64,000 nt of DNA. Source: Utricularia gibba. Its lineage: Eukaryota; Streptophyta; Magnoliopsida; Lamiales; Lentibulariaceae. Position numbers and translations under genes: made by a program. How positions within the stretch are numbered: position 1 is the first letter of the stretch; every line of letters starts with the position of its first letter. The stretch spans positions 806,001 to 870,000 of the forward strand of contig CM007990.1 of assembly GCA_002189035.1 (NCBI GenBank). Direction: 5' to 3'. This document shows, piece after piece, positions 54,959 through 64,000 of this stretch. The notes below the pieces were generated by a model that made no database searches, was not told where the DNA came from, and saw only the letters and a program-made list of their open reading frames with translations.

Positions 54959-55885
54959 AAAAAAAAATTAAACCTTGCCAATGATCCTCCAAGCAAGGGT
55001 CTATAAGCATTCGAAATTGAGGCATTTATCTTTCAGAAGACATGGATGAGAGTAACGGCTTCTGGATGCCCCTGCAGCATCCTGTTCATTTTTGAATCAG
55101 TTGTTAGAAGGTAATGCCCATTTGAGTAACTATACTGTTTTCTTACTCGTTCTTAATGGCTTCTGGATACGGCTGCTACCTCCGGCAGCACACCAGGATG
55201 GAAGTTTTTCTAGGACTTCTGGATGACGATTACACCGTTTCATCCGGTTGTCATCTTCCTCCTCGTTCAGGAATTCTCGTTTCCCCTGGTCGCTGATGCA
55301 GACTGGAATCCTGGAGAGGCAGAGAAAGATCAGTGTTACAAGATTAATAGACTGGGATTCCAGGAGGCGCCATCAGCAGGTTCCATTGTTTGTGTTTATC
55401 ACTGTCTGCCGATTTCTTTGTCCCTATATAACAGCAACTTTTTGTCTTCTTTGGGGTGTGCTACAGCTGCAGAGAAACCAAGCAAGCATACGGAAAAGTT
55501 TGATGAACACATGATTTTACTCTGGGTGAAAATCTGCAGATGGTGTCTGCGCATTGGACGTTGGAAAGTTAGATGGCCATCCCTGAAACCTTGAACTTCG
55601 TCAACATTTCTTCTGTACTACAGGATAGATGTAGTTTGACAAGAATGACACAATTCAAAGTGTTAACAGGGCAGGGCAAACAATGCTGCTATACATAAAC
55701 AATCATACTCGAAATTTTTTCAAAGACATTCATCCTGTATAGAATATAAAGTATGGATAATAAGTCCAAGCTACAGAAACGCGACGGAGCTAAACCTAAT
55801 CAGCGTTCCACATCATTCACAACACAGGAATAATCCAAATGCCAAGGTGGCAGGGAAGAAAGGAGATAATGCAGCGGCAAGCTCA
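54959..55885. other. Convergent 3' region between PPR and metacaspase genes
   Basis: The two genes converge here. The stretch probably holds both 3' UTRs. Short open frames (55223-55594) have no family motif. Confidence 0.45.
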
Positions 55886-57865
55886 TCATAGAGAAAAAGG
55901 CCTGGAGTATACGTCAAATGCTTGGCAAGACGTTAGTTGAGGCTCCTGCAGGAACAACAACAACAACTTGTAATGCTAGTAAAAGAAAAGCTGCAGCATT
56001 GAGAGGGGCTTTGTGCTGTGATAAATCCACTTAGACGATTGTTGAAGTAAATAAGGAACCAGATTTTGGATCAAATAGTTGGAGGCAAGAACGGAAAATT
56101 AGGTGGGCTGATCGACAATCAGCTTTGGTGAAAGTCTAAAATGTAAATCCAGACGCATCACTTGCTAAAGACAAACCAAAACGTGCCAAGTGATTTGAGG
56201 GAAAGAGCATAGAATCACCTGTCTTAAGCCACCCGTGCTTAAACTACCTCCTGTGATGAGCATAGTCAAAAGAGACGTTACCACACCACCTCCAAGGTCA
56301 GGAGTTGAACCCCCAGCATCTCGAATTGCTGTTCGCATTGCATTTAACATGCTACCATACGTGGCTGCGTTGCCTCCACGTTCAATCGCTTGAATAAAGC
56401 AGAAAGTCATGGCTCCTGTTGAAGTGATTTTTGACAGAGCCTGTGAGGCAAAAATGAACCGGATTGGGTTGTGTTCAGATAACATCTATGATCAACGCAA
56501 TTTATACGCAGTGATAATGTATTGCTTACAGATGTGTCAGCTGAAGTCTGATCATCATTACAGCCGCTGAAAGAAATTACCTCCCCACCATTTGTGCCTT
56601 TCCAAACCCCTGATCGTGGCCGATGATCTTCCCACGCATACTGTCCACTCCTGTTTGCCATTTCCATAATTATCAAACATGCCACTCATGTTTCAATAAA
56701 CAGCAATCTCTCACCGGTTCATCCTGCAAAGAAAGGGCAAATCCAGAACTGTCCCGCTGTGGCAAGCGTCTATTATGGCATGAAGCTTGACACCAGCAGG
56801 AAGAGGTCTGACGATAGTTGCATTAATCTCGTCATCTACAAGCATGCCCTGTGTTTCAAAGTCAAGAGGGCATAAGGTTTCATCATATCCATCAACCTCA
56901 TCTCCATTGTAGTTCCTTTGTCTCGAACCATGACCCGAGTAGTGGAAAACCAAGGAATCGCCTGGCTGGCATCCTTGCACAAGCCAAAACAGCGCCATAC
57001 GCATGTTTTGCTTCGTCGGAATTCTGTATGGGTCAGTTTCTTCTTCTGCATTTAAATTTATTTTTTTCAAACTCACTTGAAAACGAAACATATGCTGTGA
57101 AAATAGCCATCAATCTTTCTCCTGTAGGTAACATCAGCATATGCTATCTGCATCTTCTATACTAAAACAACAACCTTTCTATCCGTAGAGGCGAAACACA
57201 ACCCCAAAAGAAGGCCGACATACAGTAATCTTCACCCATATCGTGAAAAAATTTTCATAGCCGTGTCAATTTGCGAAGCCTATATCATGATAGCAATATA
57301 ACAGGAACAAGCATGTATTACAGAAAATTTATCACGGAAAACGACAGTACCCTCTCCTCTTACCTGTTAGCATGAGTATGGACGATTCCGGAAATCGAAA
57401 CTTGTTGATGAGAAGATACTTCATGCACTTGGCATCATTAATGCATCCTTTCAGCTCATGGCGGGAGAACCTATAAGATATGCCGACGATCACAGCTCTC
57501 TTGCGGCCTTGAGGACTGGGTGAGGCCCCATGCGGAGCGTGGAAGTACGGCGACGGAGGAACCGGCGGCCCTGGATTCGTCGCCGCGTGAGAAGATGGCC
57601 CGTTGCGTGGATCGGCTATGCGCGTTACGGCATGACAAAGAGCGCATCGAATCGAAGCAGCCCCGGGGGTAACTGCAATGGGGTGCGACAATTGGAGCAA
57701 TTCACAAGCATGTACATCTCGAAGCTCCGGTGAATCCGACGACGCGACGAAGACCTTTGATCGGAAAACCCAAGGGAATTTCACGAAACCGCCGTTGAAT
57801 GAAACGCCAACTTTTCCAAGCGTTGAAAGTTGTCGAATCTTGGGCCGTAAAGGCAACAAGTTCAT
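55886..57865 (-). CDS. Type I metacaspase (MC1-like) with frameshifted LSD1 zinc finger
   Basis: Cysteine protease of the plant metacaspase family (AtMC1-like regulators of cell death). Exons on the minus strand: 57865-57364, 57045-56715, 56650-56530, 56440-56219 and 55945-55886, giving 411 aa as read. Catalytic His is in YSGHGS (about residue 206) and Cys in DACHSGT (about 262). SGCNDDQTSADTS and ALSKITSTGAMTFCFIQAIE follow, and the end is FDVYSRPFSL. The usual start, MYMLVNCSNCRTPLQLPPG at 57717, is in a different frame from the following AASIRCALC. One base seems missing at CCCCCGGGG (57661-57669 on the plus strand), cutting the LSD1-type zinc finger. The long frame bypasses this by reading from an ATG at 57865 through what is normally leader. 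Either a real mutation or a sequencing error. Confidence 0.85.
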
Positions 57866-58660
57866 GCCCCCACTTCAAATGACGTAACTACCCTTTTCCC
57901 GCGTCAGAATTATCTCCTGCTAACATGTAGGGGACGGCAACCCTCCACGGTAGCCTTTTATGTTGGTCTAGTAACAATCTGGTAATTATTACGCATGACA
58001 TCAGCATTTAAAAAAACAGGATTAAACCAAACCATTTTGAATTTGATCATCATTTAAACCACTGCCGGGTTCCCTTTCCCCACCCAAACAGACTGCCTGA
58101 TGCACCTTACTCAAGACTTTCATCTTGACATAAATAAAGAAGCAAAACACAGGCAAAAAAAGGTGATGGAATACGAAGTAGAATCAACCTAGAGTTTTAC
58201 ATGTACTGCATGGATATGAAACTTATGTGCACATTCCCCAGGACAATTCAAGAAGTTGATTCCCAGTGAAATCCCCATTTTCTGTCCCTTCTCTGGGGTT
58301 GAGATCAAAAGCAGGCAGTTAACCTAGTGAAAGATCTCTCATACAGGGAACAGCATACATGGAATGGAACTAAAAGTTTAGCTGAAAATAGATTTGCAGC
58401 AAAGGCGATCTCTTCAGAGAACATATATGGGTAGATACTTCTCAACATGGAATGAATGAAAAGATTATAAGGTCTGAGAACTCTGGATGTGAAACCTGCA
58501 CGACCTTCATGCTAAGAGATGATCATCCGATACGCTTGGCAACATGGAGACTCGGTGAGCCGCGTGGCTAGTCAACAACTTTTACACTGAAGCAGCCAGA
58601 TGAGTGCCATTCACATGAAGTGGAATCACAGACTGCAGGTGTTTTATGTGACCTTGATCT
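57866..58660. other. Promoter of metacaspase and 3' flank of CK2 beta
   Basis: Holds the upstream region of the metacaspase gene and probably the 3' UTR of the CK2 beta gene. No further gene seen. Confidence 0.45.
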
Positions 58661-60425
58661 TCAAGGCTTGTGCATTTTGAAGCCAAAAACTCTAGGAACG
58701 TAGCTCTGTGTTGGCTTCTGTGGCTTGAGATGTCCGTATGTCATCAAGAACAGATGCGGAAATGTAGTGCCGAAATATGCTCCATCAATATCTTTCAAAG
58801 TCAAGGAAAAATTGAGGATGGAAGAAAGTTAAAAAAAGTAAATGAAACAAGAAATAAACCACAAAAAAATGTGAGATATGATTGACTCTTGATAGTAAAA
58901 AAAAGGGACAAGGATACTGCCTTGGTACTTGGAACGAGGATAGTAGACGTCCTCGCATTTGGGACAATAAATCTTTGCGGTACTGGAGCGAGGGATGTCT
59001 GACTGACCAACTGGAAGGCAAGGCTGCCCACAGCAATAAACTCTAGGGCATCTTCCGAAGTCATAGTTTTTGTACTTCTCCAACTGTGGTATGTCTCAGA
59101 TCAAGGTGATGAAAGAAAACAACAGATGGAGATACTAAATATGGAAAATTAAAATACTACTAGAACTAATGATATTACCATGGCAGCCATCCCCTTGGTT
59201 GTCAAAATGTACCGAACATGAATAAGTCCATACAGCATTTCAGCTGCTGATTCAACAAGTTCATTCTGCTCCTCTGTGAACATATCACCTGGGTCACCAT
59301 CAAAGATATTGACACTCTAAACACGAACAGAGTAAGGGAAAAACAAAGGATATAGAAATATTTAATACCATGAGAGGACTCAACATCCAGAATAAGGTCA
59401 AGAGCATAATCATAGTATGGTACTTGGCTACTCAATCCACAAAGATTAAAATCATCCTGAATATACTCATCATCGACCTCGCAGAAGAACTCATTTCCCC
59501 GCAGGTTGCAAAACCATGAAATCCATGAGGTATCATCGCCCTCGGAACCACTCACATCAGATTCTTCACTGTCTGTTTCAGATTCCTCTGAAAAATAGGT
59601 TGTTATCCACAAGTATACATCGGTAAAGTTGACTTTTAATTATATGAAAACTAAATACGAACAGAATAAAAAAATATTTGCGTGCAAGAACATAGTAAAC
59701 AGGCACCTTTATCTACCACAACAAAAGAAAAAACCTTCAGGGAACTTTCCAAGGAGGTACTAGGTTTCAAGATAAAAATCAGAAAGCACACAAAAAAGAG
59801 GCTCGTTAGAATACCATACTCAAAAATCATAATTAAAACATGGCAAGTGACACTCTTAAAACATTTCTAGCTTCTTAAAATTTGCGCCAGATCTCGGACA
59901 TAACTCAACCGTTGATGGAGAAAGCACTCTTAAAACTGGTTACTGCTCCAAAACGTCGTTCTTATTTGAAGTAAACTAGTCACACCACGAGTCAAGTCAC
60001 AGCTAGGGGAATTCTAAACTCGCGAATACATGGGCACAAATTCAGAAGCTACATTTTCAGCATCTCGGATGGCAACAAGAAGAAAACTTATCCACAACCA
60101 CTTGAATATTGAAAAAAGCAAGCAGGACAAGCTCAAGAGCAGCAGCTTAACCAACCGAACTAGCTACAGCAAACAAAAAACAAACACCTTGGTCTATACC
60201 GTCAGAGAGCTTGTTTTTGTTCGCGGATAGAGCCGACGAAGAACGGTTGTCCCTGGACTCAAAATTCTTCCCAACGGAGGCCACGGAAGACATGGCACCC
60301 TTGTTTCTAGAGGTCGAAGGCGACGACCTGTCCAATTGCTTGTCCAACACATCGTTGATTCGTTTCCGATCCAGCGTCTCCCCGCCGCCCTTCGATGAGC
60401 CGCCGACCCCCCGATCTCTGTACAT
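58661..60425 (-). CDS. CKB: Casein kinase II regulatory (beta) subunit
   Basis: Regulatory subunit of protein kinase CK2, which dimerises and joins two catalytic subunits. Five exons on the minus strand, 60425-60200, 59587-59369, 59288-59179, 59083-58918 and 58791-58661, join in frame to 283 aa. The plant N-terminal extension ([26 protein letters not shown]) is followed by an acidic stretch ([19 protein letters not shown]). The core then has [40 protein letters not shown] and the zinc finger with [11 protein letters not shown] and [17 protein letters not shown]. The end is [20 protein letters not shown] then [18 protein letters not shown]. All four zinc Cys and the usual C-terminus are present. 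Length is typical for plants. Confidence 0.95.
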
Positions 60426-60489
60426 GCTTGGCCCGATTCCCGAAATCTAGATCCTGCCCTAAAAATCTACAAGCACGCAATCGAAACAA

Positions 60490-61830
60490 GGTGAAGGAAG
60501 ATCATTCGCCACGACTACCCCTCTGATGGAAGAGGTGAAATGACAGCTAGGGTTTTCTTCGATTACGAGAAAATAGGTGTAAAAGAAATCATCAAAAAAG
60601 AAAAAATATTTATTAATACTGTACACACATTTCGGTCTGGATCATGACATCCCTAGTGTTGGTCCGGTTTAATCCCCCGAATATAATAGTTATTTTATAA
60701 ACATTTTTGAATATTCGTATGACTTTTTAATACTCTTTGGTATTGTTTCATTTCAAAAAAAATATTTTCGTGTTACAAATATAGATTCCAAATATTAAAA
60801 AATAGACATTTTAGAAGGCTTCAATTTTTTTAATATTAAAAAATTGTTGAAGCATTTCTAAATTTTTTAATCACTTTTTTGGAGCATATTTATCGGAACT
60901 ATCTTTTCACATGAGTTTTAATAGTCAATCGTGTGTCTTTGATTTTTATAATAATATTTTAAATATTTAAAGTTATTTCTTAAACTTAAATTTAATTATA
61001 GTTATACATATGATTATTTATTAAATTATCATATCAAACAAATATTTAGGATCTATTTGAAATGGATTTTTAAAAATAAATAAAAAATGTGATTCTATAA
61101 AAGTGTTTTTTTTTTGTGTAATTTATGTTTGGTTCACCAGTTTTAAATAGATAGAAACGAAATGTATTTTTTCTGTAACTTGTTTCATGTAAAGTATCTC
61201 TTTATATTACTAATTTGTCCTCTAATTTTTTGTAATTTTGCATCGTTGTAAAATAGAGTGAGGATAAATAATTTGTTGAAATTTAAAATAAATTAAAAGT
61301 TATATAAGTAAAATACATTTCATAAATATTTCATTTTTTTATTGAAACAGAGATCTCTTAATTCATTATCTAAAAAACGAAATCATTTCACTATTTCAGT
61401 TACATGTGAAATAGAATTAACTCGAAAATCATTTATAGAAATGTTTTTATTGAAATTGGAATAACATCAAACTTACCCTTATTGATATGCAAGATTCTTT
61501 TTTACTCCCTTGAGAACATAGTATAGTTTATAATAAAACAATACTTGACAAGTAAATATAATATGGCATTATGGAATTTTAACTACATTTTAAAAAATAA
61601 ATTTTAATTTTAATTTTTTGTATTATAATACAATTTAAAATGCAATAAACTCCTCAAATGAGATTTAAAAAAGGGTAATAATTACTTTTTGTGTTTTAGG
61701 GTTTAATTTGTAAAAAGGTTTGTGAGATGGTATAAAGTGGTACACCTCCTTCAAAATCGTGTTTGTGCCACGTCAGAATTTAGGATTTGGGGAGGAATAT
61801 ATGGGGTGCGGCTTCTTCCGCTTTCTTTTG
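60490..61830. other. AT-rich spacer between divergent genes
   Basis: Region between the CK2 beta gene (leftward) and the RRM gene (rightward). AT-rich with no gene; the ends probably contain both promoters. Confidence 0.5.
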
Positions 61831-61832
61831 TG

Positions 61833-61839
61833 TATAAAA
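61833..61839 (+). promoter_or_regulatory. TATA box of the RRM gene
   Basis: TATAAAA lies about 200 bases before the start codon. The leader between them probably contains an intron with donor at CTTAAG|GTTAGT (61923) and acceptor near 62032, inferred only from sequence. Confidence 0.5.
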
Positions 61840-62037
61840 ACCTCCAGATTTCCATATCGTTGCTAGGGTTTCGTAGATTTGCGGATTTGTTGCGCAATTT
61901 CTCTTCCAGCTGTTGTCTTAAGGTTAGTATGTTATTGGGTTCTTGGTAATTTTTAGTGGGCGATGTTGTTATCGTTGTTGTTTCACATGCGTTTATTGTT
62001 TTGTGGGTGAAGTATTGTTGTGTGATTTTCGAGAAGG

Positions 62038-64000
62038 ATGCCTCCGAGATCGGCGAAAAGGAGAGTGGCGGGCCCCGGCAGCAGGCGAGCTGCTCGGGGG
62101 CGAGGGATGGCGGCGAAGCTTGTGGCACATACCCAGGTTGAGAATCAGACGGAGGAATCAACACCGAAGGCGGATGAAGAGGTTGGGTTTGGGGAAGCAG
62201 TAAAGATCGATGAGAGCGTAAAGGCTGACGAAGTGGAGGAACAATTGGTTGAGGTTAAAGAGGTGGATACCGTGGAAAAGATACCAGTGGAGGAAATAAT
62301 TGTGGATAAGGATACAGATTGTGGTGCAAAAATAACGGGGGAAGAGGAGATATTGGAGCATAAGGAGGCGGGAATTGTGGAGGTGTTGGAAGAAGAGGAG
62401 ACTGAAGTTGATTCTAAAACTGATTTGGTTTTGGGGGAGACAGAGGCTGCAATTATGGAGGAGGTGGAGGAGCAAAAACTGAACGAGAATGAGGATGATC
62501 TACTCAAAAGTGAGTACATACTGTTTTTTCTGCCAAAAAAGTTTTATTTTGTGCAACATTCTGCTCAAGCTTGAAAGGGGGAAGCCTTGCGAATGAATGG
62601 CTTTATTTAGTGTGCATTATGTTGCATTTGGGAGTCGTTCTCATGGTCACCATGGTGGCTGCTATTGGATAAGAATTAGTTAAGCAATGGAAGCTAGAGG
62701 CGATGATATGATTTGGCCTGAGTTTTAAACTTCACCCAATAATTACGTTATTGCATCCTGAATTCATGAACTGCCTTCAGTTCAATGGTCTTAAACAGAG
62801 TTCTTCTCTGTGTCTGGATACATATCTTATGCGGCCAATCAACAGAGTTCTCTTTTTTCAAGGACACTGTCCTCCCAAGATGCGTGATTGTCTCATAATT
62901 ATGATTCACGCATTTTCTTCCAAGTTTGGTGTTTTATTCGTAAATCAAGAGTTGCAATGGTTCAACTGTTGACTTATTATTGGGTGTCTCTATCTTGTTG
63001 CTTAAACCTAGGTCATGACTACACAAAAGAATCGAATGATGAGTATGAGAAAGATGAGAAGTTGGAATTGGAGGATAATGATCCTGATTATGAGCCTGAA
63101 GATTATGGTGGTGTATACTACGATGAGAGAGAACTGGAGCAGGATCACCTTGAGGGCGGGAAAATAGATGAAGATACAGATGAAGTTCTTGAAGTTGAAG
63201 ATGAGGGCAATGGAGTTCTAGGAACAGATACTAACGATGAACTTGAACATGATGAAGATGATGTGCCGGCTGTAGTGGAGCATGCTGATATGGTTGATGC
63301 TGTTGAGGACGAAGAACATAAAGAAGTGGTCAAGGAAAGACTGAAGCGGAAGGAATTTGAAATATTTGTTGGAGGTTTGGACAAGGATGCAACTGAGAGT
63401 GATTTGCGCAAGGTTTTCAGTGAAGTTGGTGAGGTCACCGAAGTCAGACTTATGATGAATCCACTGACGAAAAAGAACAAAGGTTTTGCTTTCCTGCGGT
63501 TTGCAACTGTTGAGCAAGCAAAGCGAGCCTGTATTCAGCTGAAAAATCCTCTGGTATATCCTCATCAAAATTTTTGTCTTGTTTCCACTTTTTTCCTCTG
63601 CTTACTATTTTAGCAACCACTGGACTACAGATTCATGGAAAACAGTGTGGTGTTACTCCAAGCCAAGACAGTGATACTCTATTCTTAGGTAACATATCCA
63701 GGAATTGGACAAAAGAAGCTGTAAGTATTGCTATATTTCACTTTATGCATTAAACGATTAAACAGGAAGTTTCTGGTCGACCATGTTTTTACTTTTTGTG
63801 CTGTCAGTTGAAAGAGAAGTTGGGGCGATATGGTGTTAAGAATGTAGAGGATTTGACTCTGGTTGAAGATAGCAACAATACAGGGATGAACCGAGGATTT
63901 GCATTTTTGGAGTTTTCTTCTCGAGCTGATGCCATGGATGCTTTTAAGCATCTTCAGAAAAGAGATGTATTCTTTGGAGTGGATAGACCCGCAAAGGTTT
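62038..64000 (+). CDS. hnRNP Q/R-like multi-RRM protein (LIF2/At2g44710 type), 5' part
   Basis: RNA-binding protein with acidic N-terminus, truncated by the window end. Exons: 62038-62509, 63012-63553, 63631-63720, and 63808 to beyond 64000, all in frame, giving about 432 aa so far. A basic start (MPPRSAKRRVAGPGSRRAAR) precedes about 270 residues rich in Glu/Asp/Val. RRM1 begins at KEFEIFVGGLDKDATESDLR, with RNP1-like KGFAFLRF. RRM2 begins at DTLFLGNISRNWTKEA, with NRGFAFLEF. The sequence closely follows the plant family I recall as At2g44710, related to LIF2. A third RRM and a Gly/Arg-rich tail are expected beyond 64000. Confidence 0.9.

Noticed and set aside
1-64000. tRNA or rRNA genes
   Set aside because: I scanned for A-box and B-box patterns and conserved rRNA blocks and noticed none. 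A covariance-model search would be decisive.

Overview
This is a nuclear window from a flowering plant. The genes have short GT-AG introns, the spacers are AT-rich, and the products include plant families (PLATZ, GRAS/HAM with a miR171 site, SBP-box/SPL8, PPR, type I metacaspase). I cannot place the lineage more closely. Gene names rest on family motifs recalled from memory; exon joins were read by eye and checked for frame.

Layout. Positions 1-8.8 kb hold a PLATZ gene (+) and a HAIRY MERISTEM-type GRAS gene (+). Positions 9.3-11.4 kb hold broken fragments of a VAP27-like gene and a succinyl-CoA ligase beta gene, then a solo-LTR-like repeat. Positions 12-33 kb are unusual: a rearranged field of two small-gene families, named here fam-A (about 150-aa multi-pass membrane-like protein) and fam-B (motif MSSLLQ). 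Two fam-A members are intact, at 17.0 and 23.0 kb on the minus strand. The remaining copies are broken, and most are arranged as long head-to-head inverted repeats with arms of about 150-480 bp. Several follow the same AT-rich, TATA-containing 5' module, so they look like long hairpin-RNA loci. Fragments of other genes (a plant C2-like protein, VAP27) and tandem repeats are embedded in the field.

Positions 34-64 kb are an ordinary gene-dense arm: KRTCAP2-type OST subunit (+), SEC61 beta (+), SPL8-like (-), an alpha/beta hydrolase (+), a three-KH RNA-binding protein (+), a PTPMT1-like phosphatase (+), a P-class PPR protein (+), a type I metacaspase with an apparent frameshift in its zinc finger (-), CK2 beta (-), and the 5' part of a multi-RRM hnRNP-like gene (+) that runs off the window.

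How parts may relate. KRTCAP2 and SEC61 beta act at the same ER translocon/OST assembly and share a stretch of 5' leader. The fam-A hairpins could produce small RNAs against the two intact fam-A genes. This is inference and needs small-RNA data.
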